In this document: positions 8,210 through 17,227 of the stretch, in pieces
Layout: each line of letters begins with the position of its first letter
How positions within the stretch are numbered: position 1 is the first letter of the stretch
Assembly: GCF_019219025.1 (NCBI RefSeq)
Contig: NZ_JAHUWN010000033.1
Coordinates: forward strand, 1-64,000
Direction: 5' to 3'
Origin: Bacillus sp. sid0103
GTDB taxonomy: Bacteria; Bacillota; Bacilli; Bacillales_B; DSM-18226
DNA length: 64,000 nt
Program-made: the position numbers and the translations under genes
The notes under the pieces: model-generated
The model's input: the letters and a program-made list of their open reading frames with translations, nothing else
The model's database searches: none
What the model was told of the DNA's origin: nothing

Positions 8210-9301
8210 TTAAATGAATACGAAAGGCGCTCTACAATTGTCATAGCTGCAGGGTACAGAATAACGATTTGTTTCCACTGTAATAAGGGAAGTTTTATTA
8301 ACTTTGCACGATAGAAGCTTACAAGCTTCAAACCTGATTGTAGGAAGAGGATGAAGATACTCTTTTTCTTTCTCCCACATTTCAAGGACAGTCTCTGATT
8401 TATTAGGGACGTGAGTCCTTCCAGCTTCCTTTAAACACCACTCTTGGAGATACTCGTTTAGTTCATTCATAGATTGATCCTCAGGGCGAGGCACCAAAGC
8501 ATTCCGTCTTACATATCCAACTGTGCCTTCGACACGACCTTTTTCGTTGCCACTTGCTGGATTACAATATTCAGCTTTAAACACATAATGAGCCTGGAGT
8601 CCAATAAAGGCCTCTTGTTCTAGACGATCTCTGCCTTGTAGGATTTTTAGTACCGCAGTTTTTAGATTATCAAGTAGACCTTCTGTTGGAACTCCTCCTA
8701 AGAACTCAAACACATGAACGAAGCCATCCAGGAATGCTTCTTGTTTTGCATGAAGATATGCTCGCACAAACCGCATACGACTTGCGGAAAGTTGAACGCA
8801 GAAGAGGTTAATGCGTTGTGTTCGACCCTGTAGAATGATATCCGCCTCTCCCCAGTCGAATTGGAATTGGTGGCCGAGTTGAAAATCAAGTGGTATATAT
8901 ACTTCCTGAATTTGTTGCCTGCGTTTGGCTACGATTTTACGAATGTTGTAGGCAGAGGCTTCAAAATCATATTCATCTTGTAACCTATTAAAAATTTTGA
9001 TAGCTGTGTGCTTTTGTTTTTTCCAGCTTTTCATGTCATCTTCTAGCCATTGATCAATAATGGGAATAACTCGTTTCGTCTCTGGTGAATACTCTTTAGT
9101 CCCATATACTTTTTTTCGATGGACGGTTGTTGGAGCTGTATCTTCTTTAAGATATTTACTTACAGTGTTTCTTGAAATCCCAAGTTTTGTCGCAATTTGC
9201 CTTTGCGATAAACCTTCAACCTCTTTTAAAAATTTGATATTATGAAATTGAGCCATTTCGATCATCCTTTTCGTCCTCTCATATGAAGTTAGTTTGGTCA
9301 C
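8210..9301 (-). pseudogene. istA: IS21-family transposase IstA, C-terminally truncated
   Basis: The 363-aa fragment starts with an HTH (LSQRQIATKLGISRNTVSKYL, residues about 30-50) and carries an rve-type DDE core with FDWGEADI, LLDNLKTAV and NEKGRVEGTVGY. IstA proteins are near 500 aa. Here similarity ends after ETNRYSVPC and the last few residues come from unrelated DNA beside znuA. The helper ATPase IstB is missing, so the element is a dead, one-sided remnant. Confidence 0.85.
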
Positions 9302-9338
9302 TTCCTATCATAAGAGAGGTTAATAGAATTGGAAATCA

Positions 9339-9400
9339 TGTGGCTCATTTTTAATGTGATCAAAATATATAAAAGTGGCTCAAATTTAAATTATCAAAAA
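9339..9400. repeat. Left-end transposase-binding repeats of the IS21 remnant
   Basis: Two copies of a GTGGCTCA...TTnAA...TCAAAA motif (9339-9365 and 9374-9400) lie upstream of the istA start. IS21 elements carry such repeated subterminal binding sites, so the outer edge of the element is close to 9400. Confidence 0.6.
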
Positions 9401-9455
9401 CTACTGCGCCCGTAACGGTCTTCTTAAGACCATCTTTCGTAGCTTTGATGTTTTG

Positions 9456-9640
9456 TTATCTTTCTGCTAACTGGTCTTTATCAAGGACACCTATTTTACT
9501 CTGTCTTATCTGACGGCGCGCTAAAGGCTGGTTCCGAATACGCCCTTGACTGCTAGCTTGATCCATCGCATTTCTAGCTCTACCGACCATATTTTTAGCT
9601 TAACGATATTTCTGCTTATAACCCTGCATAATAAAATATA
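9456..9640 (-). pseudogene. Decayed coding remnant
   Basis: In one minus-strand frame a 47-codon stretch includes NMVGRARNAMDQASSQGRI followed by a basic Arg/Gln-rich run. A stop codon precedes it and an open frame continues beyond its end stop after a shift. It looks like the basic tail of a larger, broken protein cut by the IS21 insertion. I cannot assign a family. Confidence 0.3.
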
Positions 9641-9670
9641 AACATTCGTAAAATTGTACTATTTTACACA

Positions 9671-9706
9671 GAAAAAGGCTCTAAGGAATAATCCCTAGAA
9701 CCTTTT
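9671..9706 (-). terminator. Terminator of the HU gene
   Basis: An imperfect 15-bp stem with G-T pairs and a short loop is followed on the minus strand by a T run (complement of 9671-9676). It sits 25 bp after the HU stop. Confidence 0.7.
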
Positions 9707-9730
9707 CTTTAACAAAAAAAAGAAACGAAC

Positions 9731-10003
9731 TTATTTAACAGCTTCCTTTAATTCCTTGCCTGCTTTAAAAGCTGGAATTTTAGAAGCAGAAATTTGAATT
9801 TCTTCCCCTGTTTGTGGGTTACGACCTGTTCGAGCTGCACGTTCGCGCACTTCAAATGTTCCAAAACCGATTAACTGGATTTTCTCTTCCTTCGCAAGAG
9901 TATGAGAGATGGTTTCAAACAACACATCAACAGCTTTTGTGGCATCTTTCTTTGTTAGTTCTGATTGTGTTGCGACAGCATTTACTAATTCTGCCTTATT
10001 CAT
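9731..10003 (-). CDS. hup: HU-family nucleoid protein (HBsu-like)
   Basis: The 90-aa protein is a full-length HU: an N-terminal dimerisation helix [16 protein letters not shown], the core [20 protein letters not shown], and the arm/C-terminal [18 protein letters not shown]. It binds and bends DNA without strong sequence preference. A plasmid-borne copy could help replication or recombination, or adjust host nucleoid structure. AGAGGTGC lies upstream of ATG 10003. It is monocistronic with its own terminator. Confidence 0.93.
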   Translation of the reverse strand: MNKAELVNAVATQSELTKKDATKAVDVLFETISHTLAKEEKIQLIGFGTFEVRERAARTGRNPQTGEEIQISASKIPAFKAGKELKEAVK

Positions 10004-10130
10004 TATTCAAGCACCTCTTCTTTTTATTATTTGATATTATGTAGAAACGAAAGCATATCATATCCTATATATATCTGTCACTTTATAAAATTAGATAATA
10101 GACAGAGAAACTCCTGTTTTTTTCAAAGAC

Positions 10131-10163
10131 TGATTACTTTAGATTGGTTTTCTAAAGTAATCA
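10131..10163. terminator. 13-bp perfect hairpin
   Basis: TGATTACTTTAGA (10131-10143) is repeated inverted at 10151-10163. It could be a terminator for the decayed minus-strand frame next to it; the run of A's before it (T's on the minus strand) lies a few bases away. Confidence 0.45.
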
Positions 10164-10403
10164 AATGTAGATTTTAATATAACTAACATTCACTTGAAAA
10201 TCACAGCTATAATATAATCCCTCTTTTATAACATTTTTTAATATAAGTGTTTTCTGATCAGAAAGGTTTTCTTCACATTCCCTAACCAGTTTTAAAAAAG
10301 TTGTCTTCCCTAATACTACCTCCTGAATTGCATTCTTAGCTGATATCTCTCCTGATATTATTATCGATTGTAACTTGTTTAAATTTTTCTGTAACAGTTG
10401 ATT
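10161..10403 (-). pseudogene. Decayed ORF, 80 codons without a start
   Basis: An open frame has natural codon use (segments SIIISGEISAKNAIQEVV and KTTFLKLVRECEENLSDQK) but no usable ATG/GTG/TTG with a ribosome site. Its apparent N-terminal part lies in another frame (LKNGVVCRLKSTVTEKF, around 10390-10450). A frameshift near 10390 would explain this. No family is recognised. Confidence 0.3.
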
Positions 10404-10614
10404 TCAGTCTGCAAACTACTCCATTTTTCAAACACACATCAAATTATTCCATTTCTTTCTATTGGCATATTATTCGTTTGAGTTTTGCATGAAATATGTA
10501 TACATATTTCTGTATTTAAATAGTTGAGATCATATATTTTTTTATTTTTATTCTTTTCTGAGTTATTGAATTGATTAAGCTTAGTTTGTTCTTTCCATTC
10601 ACTAAATCCCTGTC

Positions 10615-12630
10615 TTAGCGTTCCATTCCATTTCGTCTTTTCTTCTTTTTGTTTTTGTACTGCTGTTCGAATTCATCTTCCCTCCACTTACGATCTGCTT
10701 CACGTATAGCACTTTCAAGAATTGATAAGAAATCTGAACCATTAGAAAGAACAAAACCTGAATCATGATAAGAATGTGGTGTAAATGAATTATTTGCTCC
10801 TAAATGAAATTCTTCCACGTCTCCAACTGATTGGATATTATACGCATTGTAAAGTTGATTCAATTTATCTGGACCGATTTCATCTGCATACCGCATGCAC
10901 TCGTGATAAAACATTTGTTTATATGATTGATTATCAATTTGAAATTCAGGAAATTTATGACGTAAAAGATCATTATATTGATCCTTATTTTTTGAATCCA
11001 TGTTATTGCAATTAATACAATACAAAGCGAAAATAATTTCTTTTTGTTCTTCTTTTGAATACTTTCTTGGCGGGTTTGAGAAATCTTCTGGGATTATGTT
11101 TTTTCCATAATACTCTTTTGCCATTACAAAGAATTCCTTCTGTTCAACAGTTAAATAATTTCGTCCATCCCAATTCGGATACATTTCTTTTAGTTGATGA
11201 TCATAAAGTTGATCTATTAAGTTTAACGATTTGTTCATAATATCTTTTTGTTTTAATAAAAACTGCATTTGGTTTAATTCTTTGTCAGTTACATTTTTAA
11301 CGGTAGATGGATCAGCAAAGTTAATTCCATTTTTAACTCGTAAATGTTCAAATTGGTTCTCTGCATTTTGTATTTCTTGCTGGAAAGATAAAACGAACTT
11401 TGGTCTATTATTCAATAAAACATGCAGATCTTTTTCAATATGCTTTTTCTCAAATTCACTAAGTACTTTTTTGATATCATTGGTGCTCAACAATTTATTT
11501 TGAGAAACAGTGGTTTCAACAACTTCAATTTTTTGATCTGTGGATAGTTCTTCTTTAGTTAAATCCGGATAATATTTATCTAAGAATCTATTTGCTTCAA
11601 TTTTTAAGATTTCTTTTGTCTGATTTAATAGTTCTGTTTCTTTTTCTATCCGGCTTATTTTTTTATATTTATCAATGGAATCCTGATGGAACTCAAGTCG
11701 GGATTGCCATTTTCCTAATTGTAATCTTCGAGTATTAATATTTTCATAGTTGACAAACATCCGTAACAGTTTTGCTGATTCAAGTAATTGCTTTTTCTCT
11801 AAAGGAGTAAAGCGACGAACATACTTGTCAGTTCTTTCTTTTATCTGTTTTTCTTTCTTCGCTTCTGCAAGTTCAATGACCGTTTTGTTGTACTCTTTTC
11901 TGTTAGTATTCATTTTAATCCTATCGGATTCTTTACCTTCGCTTTGCATCTGCCTTGCAACAAAACCTTCATGAATCGTTGGCAGTGTTTCAATCCCTCG
12001 ACCTTTATTTGATAAATGAGTGATTCTTTCAGAAAACCCATTTTTCTCTAGAAAACGATTGGCATAATGAGCCCACTGTTCTCTCCAATAAATCAGTTTT
12101 TCTTTCGTATTCCAATCTGTTATATGTAAAGCTTTAACTTGTAGTTTTCCGTCAATCAATTCTTTCACTTTCATTTGTTTATTTCCCCATGAACCATCTT
12201 CATTAAAGGGGCGAATCGTTAACATCACATGAAAGTGAGGGTTTTCTTCATCATCTCGATGGACGGACAAATCGGCAACCATTCCATCGGTAACAAAAAT
12301 TTCCGTACAAAATTCAATGGCTAATTGCTCTTGTTCGGCGTGGGATAATTCTTTTGGTAAGGCTACATTAATTTCACGAGCGAGTTGAGCGTTCCATTGT
12401 TTTTCTTTTTTCTCCACTTCATTCCATAATTGTTGACGATCATAAACCCATTCAGGTGCATGACTAGGCGCAAGGATATGAGTAATCGGTTTCACTTTTC
12501 TTTTATAAAACTTTTCTTCATTCGTTCTTTCGTCTATCAATCTTTCACCAGAACGATAGGCTGCAGCCGCAATGGTGCTTTGTTGTTTTTTTCTTGAAAT
12601 AATCTGATTAGAGAAATGATAGATTGCCAT
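10615..12630 (-). CDS. mobA: MobQ-family relaxase (MobA/MobL)
   Basis: The relaxase nicks oriT and pilots the strand into the recipient. The N-terminus MAIYHFSNQIISRK is typical, with catalytic Tyr at residue 25 (AAAAYRSGE) and the metal histidines H124, H132 and H134 in VHRDDEENPHFHVML. The remaining 500 residues are charged and largely helical. The frame is open from GTG 12642, but that codon is part of the GAGGTG ribosome site, so ATG 12630 is the start (671 aa). The oriT lies about 115 bp upstream and two small genes run divergently. Relaxases of the pGO1/pSK41 type work with the trs-type secretion system found at 41.6-51.4 kb. Confidence 0.9.
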   Translation of the reverse strand: MAIYHFSNQIISRKKQQSTIAAAAYRSGERLIDERTNEEKFYKRKVKPITHILAPSHAPEWVYDRQQLWNEVEKKEKQWNAQLAREINVALPKELSHAEQEQLAIEFCTEIFVTDGMVADLSVHRDDEENPHFHVMLTIRPFNEDGSWGNKQMKVKELIDGKLQVKALHITDWNTKEKLIYWREQWAHYANRFLEKNGFSERITHLSNKGRGIETLPTIHEGFVARQMQSEGKESDRIKMNTNRKEYNKTVIELAEAKKEKQIKERTDKYVRRFTPLEKKQLLESAKLLRMFVNYENINTRRLQLGKWQSRLEFHQDSIDKYKKISRIEKETELLNQTKEILKIEANRFLDKYYPDLTKEELSTDQKIEVVETTVSQNKLLSTNDIKKVLSEFEKKHIEKDLHVLLNNRPKFVLSFQQEIQNAENQFEHLRVKNGINFADPSTVKNVTDKELNQMQFLLKQKDIMNKSLNLIDQLYDHQLKEMYPNWDGRNYLTVEQKEFFVMAKEYYGKNIIPEDFSNPPRKYSKEEQKEIIFALYCINCNNMDSKNKDQYNDLLRHKFPEFQIDNQSYKQMFYHECMRYADEIGPDKLNQLYNAYNIQSVGDVEEFHLGANNSFTPHSYHDSGFVLSNGSDFLSILESAIREADRKWREDEFEQQYKNKKKKRRNGMER

Positions 12631-12720
12631 AGTTATAGTCACCTCAACTTATTTTAATGACATGAGCAAAGCGAATTTTTCAGACGCCTCACGAAAATGG
12701 TTTCTTCAGATAAGGAGACA

Positions 12721-12770
12721 TCGCACCATACTATGGTAATGGTATATAAGTGCGCCCTGAACTTCGTTTT
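12721..12770 (+). other. oriT: oriT with MobQ (RSF1010/pGO1-type) nic site
   Basis: ATAAGTGCGCCCT (12746-12758) is the conserved nic sequence of the RSF1010, pGO1 and pSK41 group; the cut is expected between G12754 and C12755. An inverted repeat ACCATA-C-TATGGT (12725-12737) sits just before it, as in known oriTs. A CGGGATTA block follows, resembling the pGO1 site. It lies between the relaxase start and the divergent small mobilisation genes. Confidence 0.85.
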
Positions 12771-12845
12771 CGGGATTATTATATCACTTCCCATGTTTTG
12801 GTTCAAATGCTATAATATAGTAAACTATCCAAAAGGAGTGTTAAA

Positions 12846-13094
12846 ATGCCAAAACAAAATACAAAAGACAAAATAAGCGATATCGAAGAACAAATTAAAA
12901 AACTGAAAGAAAAACAAAAACGTATTCTAACCAATTCCCAAAAAGAGATTGGTAAGTACTTAATGGACACATGGGGAATTGAAGATGTAAATGAAGCAAA
13001 AACATTAATAGATTTGTTTAAGGACCAAGTAAAGGTATATTCCGAGGTTGCTTCATCTAACGAAGAGAAAAAAGAGGAAGAGACGAACAATTAA
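12846..13094 (+). CDS. Small coiled-coil mobilisation accessory protein
   Basis: This 82-aa highly charged protein begins with a predicted coiled coil (ISDIEEQIKKLKEKQKRIL, residues 10-28), followed by a short helical domain GKYLMDTWGIEDVNEAKTL and an acidic tail. AAAGGAG precedes ATG 12846. It reads away from oriT, divergent to the relaxase, where relaxosome accessory proteins usually lie. Function is inferred from position only. Confidence 0.65.
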   Translation: MPKQNTKDKISDIEEQIKKLKEKQKRILTNSQKEIGKYLMDTWGIEDVNEAKTLIDLFKDQVKVYSEVASSNEEKKEEETNN

Positions 13095-13112
13095 ACCTAT
13101 TGGGTGATTAAT

Positions 13113-13391
13113 ATGTCAAATGAAGAGTTACATAGACTTGAGAACAAAATAAAATTCCTGGAACAAAAAAAGAAAGCCTTAGAATACAAAATTTCTCATG
13201 AAGATCGGCGGGAAAGAACAAGAAGATTGATCCAAAAAGGAGCACTTTTTGAAAAGTACTTAGAAAATGAAAATGTATCCCTAAAGGACACAGAAGATTT
13301 GTTGAAAATTTTAGCTGAGTTTAAAAATAAAAATAAAGAATATATTTATAGACAAATTCAAAACATGAAGGAAGATCCAGAAGCGCATTAA
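13113..13391 (+). CDS. TraD/MobC-like relaxosome accessory protein
   Basis: The product has a coiled-coil start (ENKIKFLEQKKKALEYKI) and the segment EDRRERTRRLIQKGALFEKYL, which matches the conserved block of small TraD-type conjugation proteins of MobQ plasmids (EERKxRTRRLIExGxLxEK). The open frame begins at GTG 13104; ATG 13113 with GGGTGA in front is the likelier start (92 aa). It lies 18 bp after the previous gene, so the two form one operon beside oriT. Confidence 0.7.
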   Translation: MSNEELHRLENKIKFLEQKKKALEYKISHEDRRERTRRLIQKGALFEKYLENENVSLKDTEDLLKILAEFKNKNKEYIYRQIQNMKEDPEAH

Positions 13392-13426
13392 TTAAAATTC
13401 TACAAATTGTTAGTGCGCTAATTTTT

Positions 13427-14770
13427 CTATAAGCTTTTATCGTTTCGATTATTGTTGATGAAATTTTTGCCATACTTTGTGGACAATCCTGTAAACACAT
13501 CGGCAAATAAATCCTGAAAAAGTCTATATTGATATGCATGGCCAAGTTCATGAGATAACACACCGACACTTTGTAAATCGTTTTGATAGGTTAGCATTAC
13601 TCTCGATTCCTTATATGAGGTAGAGGTGCACAAAAAGCACCAATCCCTTTGTTTGGCTGCTGTGTTGCATCAATCCAATTATGTGTAAAACTATTTCCCT
13701 AAATTTGGATATTTCTTCATTAAATAGACGAGGGTTTTCTATTATAATTTTTGAATCTTTTTTATACGAAATGTCAGTAGAGGTTTCTTTTTGTAGAAGT
13801 GGTCCAAATTGGTCGGTCCAACACAGTTCTTTTGCATTATACAAAGACTGTTTTTTTAATAAAAACTGCAAAAAAGGTTCTTTCTTTTTCATTACTCTAT
13901 ACCAAATAGCCTGGACTGTTTCTTCATTTATACGATTTAATTCCAACGATTCATGTAAAAAAAAACCCCACACTCGTTGTTCATATTTATTTTACCTTAA
14001 ACCAGCCAATATGATTAATCGCTTTCGCTCAAAGATTGCTTTCCCTCTTCCATTCATCTTTCCATTTTTCAAATACTTCCGTCCTTTCTGCTCGATTACT
14101 ATTATAATAAACTATTGCAGCAACTTTTGAGGCAGGTTGCACTTTGTCTCCTACTTTAATTTCTATATTTCCAAGAACCATTTGATATAAGTACCCCCAG
14201 CATGCATCCCATCCCCTTCAAGAGAATTTATCGTTTTCTCAACACCATAATTTGCACGAGATTTTTGAATTTTTCTTCGCTCAATCAGGACAGAAGAGAT
14301 ATTTCTAAGGGCAGGGTCATCTAATAGTTCTCTCCATACATCATCATCTAATAGTGACAATTTTTCATTTATTTTAGATTCACAGTTATGATAAAGAGAG
14401 GAGAGACTATTTACAACACACATTATTGATTTTGCTTCTTGGTCCCTCGTATTAATTGAATTAAACATACTGCAAATTCAAATGCTTGATACTAATCTTT
14501 ATAAAGTTCTTGGGTCTGTATAATGAGATTTTTTAAATCATTCATTGATAATTCATTTAATAGTAGATCGGTATTTACATTTTCTAGTTCCGTACGAAGT
14601 TGTTTTATAAATATTCTAAATCCATTGGATTTACTTTCCCCATTAAAAACTCTTTCAAGGTCTCAATATTGTTCCATAGGTATCTTCCAAAAAAAAATTT
14701 CGTTCAGTTTATCGCATAAATACAAAGCCAAACCTTCTGCAACATTATATCTTTTGTACTTTTCCATTTT
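13427..14770 (-). pseudogene. M3-family oligoendopeptidase F, heavily decayed
   Basis: Several minus-strand fragments line up in the order of PepF-type metallopeptidases. An N-terminal part near 14480-14680 (FNGESKSNGFRIFIKQL) is followed by 14163-14468 (KINEKLSLLDDDVWRELLDD), then 13611-13973 with the LHESLELNRINEETVQAIW block, and 13427-13633 with SVGVLSHELGHAYQ, the HExxH zinc site. They lie in different frames and parts are missing, so the gene carries multiple frameshifts and deletions. It looks like a captured chromosomal gene. Confidence 0.75.
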
Positions 14771-14884
14771 GATTAAATAAAGTTCTTTCTTTCACTAACC
14801 TGCAACGTTAGCACCATAAAAAAAAAGAGCTACCGTCCATTTATTGATCTTCAACTCTAGCACCCTATGGTTTAAGTACAATTC

Positions 14885-15065
14885 TTCACAATCTGAGTTG
14901 GGAACCAATATAACCGATTCTGATTTGGATAAAAATATGTCTAGCGATCAAAGTTTTATGTCACCTAATGCAATTGCTCGTGCAATCGCGATTGCTATTG
15001 AGCAGCCAAGCAACGTGGATGTTAGAAGAGATGATTATAAGACCAACAGGTGGTTTTTAAAGTAA
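14885..15065 (+). pseudogene. C-terminal relic of a short-chain dehydrogenase (SDR)
   Basis: The frame contains ITDSDLDKNMSS followed by SPNAIARAIAIAIEQPSNVDV, the usual end of bacterial SDR oxidoreductases (family form SPEAIARAIAFAIEQPxDVDV). The Rossmann part with the cofactor site is absent, and the end is altered. Confidence 0.6.
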
Positions 15066-15385
15066 GTATGATGTTTCAGATGAATTATAAATGGAATATT
15101 TGTTTCTTTGCGGGAATCAAACTTGTACCTAGTTACTGGTTTTATCTAAACAAAGCTTATGGATATACACTAGAAGCCTATCTAAAAGAAATGAAAGGTA
15201 AATCAAAGCGAAAACTACCAAGCATAAAGCCAAGATAGGAACTTGTATTAACCCCTGCGATATGGTTCCTCCAATTAGTGCAAGAGACGATACTATTAAA
15301 TCTCGAACGCAAGCATTAATGATCAATTTCCAGATGAAAAAGTATATTGCGGTAAACAATAAAAAAGATATATATTATAAAACAC

Positions 15386-15418
15386 AAAAGAGCCTGGGAT
15401 ATCCAAGGTTCTTTTTTT
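15386..15418 (+). terminator. Rho-independent terminator
   Basis: Stem AAGAGCCTGG/CCAAGGTTCTT with a GATAT loop and a seven-base T run on the + strand. The nearest + frames before it (15050-15238, reading LVPSYWFYLNKAYGYTLEAY) are too weak to call as genes. Confidence 0.65.
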
Positions 15419-15575
15419 ATGTCATAATTAAACATAAGACAAACTCTGGTTAAATCAGAAGGTTACATCTGCTTTATTTTTTATGATTGAAGTTCCTGCT
15501 AGTTTGTTCATAATGAACGTTGAAGATATTTATATGCTTGTTTTCTTACTAAATCATTAAATTGAGGTGAAAAAT

Positions 15576-15773
15576 TTGTATAAAGTAGGTCAAAAATTTG
15601 TGTACGCTAAAGATGAAGACATGCCTATTTTAAATGGTGCCAAAGTCATTGAGATCACCGGTAGATTCGAAAACGGTATTTCAGCAAAATCAAATCTAAA
15701 TTCAACCATATTTATACCAATCGAATATTTAAACCATTTGGTAAGAACAAACACATTCACTTTATCTGAGTAA
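15576..15773 (+). CDS. Hypothetical protein, 65 aa
   Basis: The protein begins YKVGQKFVYAKDEDMPILNG and looks like a small beta-rich domain. The frame is open from GTG 15567, but that codon lies in the GAGGTGA ribosome site; the TTG at 15576, seven bases on, is the better start. It is flanked by decayed DNA on both sides and has no recognisable partners. The family is not recognised. Confidence 0.6.
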   Translation: MYKVGQKFVYAKDEDMPILNGAKVIEITGRFENGISAKSNLNSTIFIPIEYLNHLVRTNTFTLSE

Positions 15774-16039
15774 TGTTAAACTGACCTGTTCGCTACGGTG
15801 GATAGGTATTTTGTTGTAAAAAATATTTTGAAAAATAAAGAACATAGTTTCGAGTTGGTATGAGAATGCTGCATCTTAGATTTTAGTTTGTCATCACTTA
15901 AAAAACCGCAGATATCAATTTTACAACTTCAGAGGATCATTACCTTAAGTGTAGCAAATATAATGTATTCCAGTCTAAGACAGCTCTCTTTTTATTTGAT
16001 TTCTATATAGGTATTTTTGTACACCTTTGCTACCCCGTT
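15774..16039. other. Intergenic stretch
   Basis: I see no ORF with a ribosome site, repeat or strong hairpin here. It leads into the group II intron relic. Confidence 0.5.
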
Positions 16040-16345
16040 GTAATATAACGATTCTTAACTATCGTGTTCTGGTAGTTAAATCGTATTTATTTACACTAAC
16101 TATCAATATCTTCTGTCCTATCTTTTGGGAAGGGTGCTTATGGATAAATGCTACACGCAGTCGTTTTCTTATATAACCATCTATGTCTGATAGTATTCTA
16201 CGAATCCATCTAGTCACACAACGACTCTTCTGTCCGTGTTCTTCATTAGCTTTAATAGCTTTGATGATGGTGATATAATAGTTGACTTTCCCCCGATGAT
16301 TGGATTAATTCCGTTTATCCATTCCTCTTTACTCAAAGTTAATTT
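16040..16345 (-). pseudogene. Group II intron reverse transcriptase, C-terminal relic
   Basis: Minus-strand frames read EEWINGINPII and, after a frameshift, VNYYITIIKAIKANEEHG and DGYIRKRLRVAFIHKHP. These match the thumb/maturase end of LtrA-like intron-encoded proteins (…INPIIRGxxNYY…, …RIRxxLRxxxxxxxK). The catalytic YADD region and the intron RNA are missing, so this is a decayed remnant. Confidence 0.55.
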
Positions 16346-16451
16346 CTTTTGAGTCTTTTTGCACCTTCTCTTCTAGTGCATAAAATCTTCATACTACGCA
16401 CTAATGATTAATCATTTTCCTTTTACTATGTCTTATACTTTAGAGGTGTTA

Positions 16452-16505
16452 ATTCTCCTTAGTAAAATGGAATACTCACAATTATTCCATTTTACTAAGG
16501 AGAAT
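16452..16505 (+). promoter_or_regulatory. 23-bp perfect hairpin sequestering a ribosome site
   Basis: Arms 16452-16474 and 16483-16505 are perfectly complementary with an 8-base loop. The 3' arm contains the AAGGAG (16497-16502) of the ORF that starts at 16510, so a transcript starting upstream of the hairpin would hide its own ribosome site. No T run follows, so it is not an ordinary terminator. Confidence 0.7.
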
Positions 16506-16509
16506 ATTA

Positions 16510-16644
16510 ATGCTTAATTGGATATATGAAATTGTAATAACCACTTATTTTATTTGGTTTATTTGTGCAGCAATATTTGGATCTTTAATTTATCTTCTGT
16601 ATCTTGCTATTAAAAGAGAAAAGACAAATTCACATATTTGCTAA
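16510..16644 (+). CDS. Small hydrophobic membrane peptide, 44 aa
   Basis: ATG 16510 follows AAGGAG by seven bases. The peptide is one or two membrane spans (EIVITTYFIWFICAAIFGSL, then IYLLYLAI) with a basic, polar tail KREKTNSHIC. It stands alone. The long hairpin over its ribosome site suggests tight translational control, as in type I toxin genes, but no antisense RNA is evident and no family is recognised. Confidence 0.5.
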   Translation: MLNWIYEIVITTYFIWFICAAIFGSLIYLLYLAIKREKTNSHIC

Positions 16645-16771
16645 TGAAATGAACTTATTTAATTTTATAATCATTAAAATGCCAATTTCTCTATTGATGC
16701 ACAATGGGTCAAATGCGAACAAAAAAAAAATAGATTTTGATCTTTCTTGTTCCACTATCCTGCCCCGTTAA

Positions 16772-16802
16772 TAAAAAAGCAATTGCTTTATTGAGCAATC
16801 GC
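16772..16802 (-). terminator. Terminator of the acetyltransferase gene
   Basis: On the minus strand GCGATTGC-loop-GCAATTGC is followed by TTTTTTAT. It lies 12 bp after the stop codon. Confidence 0.75.
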
Positions 16803-16813
16803 ACCGTTAGAGA

Positions 16814-17227
16814 TTAATTAATTTTTCTCCATACACCACCTGAACAAGGGGTAAAACCACAAGTTTGATAAAAGTTTGTATGTGTAGGGTCATAGGTTAG
16901 AGTAACAATTTCTAATCCATACCTTTCAGACTCTTTTAATAATTCTTTAACTATATCAACGCCTATTCCTTGTTTTTGGTATTCAGGGTGAACCAATATA
17001 TCTTCCATATATCCGTGTTGTAACCCCATACCTGCAACATAACCAAATGCTATCAGCTTGTTATTCTCATCTCGAACTCCTGCCCAAAAATTGCAACGTT
17101 CAAATAAAGTTGGATAGTCACTATCACGTCTACCCCATCCATTTAACTCTCTTAACTCTGGAACTTCACTTTTAGATATAGGAAGATTAATACTTATTTT
17201 ATATTTCACCTTATATACTCCCACCAT
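16814..17227 (-). CDS. GNAT-family N-acetyltransferase
   Basis: The 137-aa protein has the GNAT core: the strand FWAGVRDENNKLIAFGYV, the acetyl-CoA binding motif VHPEYQKQGIGVDIVKELL and the C-terminal FYQTCGFTPCSGGVWRK. It transfers an acetyl group from acetyl-CoA to an unknown amine; antibiotic or small-metabolite acetylation are options. The start is ATG 17227, or GTG 17209 behind GTGGGAG. It is monocistronic and has its own terminator. Confidence 0.85.
   Translation of the reverse strand: MVGVYKVKYKISINLPISKSEVPELRELNGWGRRDSDYPTLFERCNFWAGVRDENNKLIAFGYVAGMGLQHGYMEDILVHPEYQKQGIGVDIVKELLKESERYGLEIVTLTYDPTHTNFYQTCGFTPCSGGVWRKIN

Noticed and set aside
13427..14468. Three separate genes on the minus strand
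   Set aside because: The three frames are consecutive pieces of one M3 peptidase in the right order, so they are one decayed gene.
15129..15359. 76-aa hydrophobic minus-strand ORF
   Set aside because: Hydrophobic by chance from T-rich complement. No convincing ribosome site, and it overlaps the region between an SDR relic and a + strand terminator.
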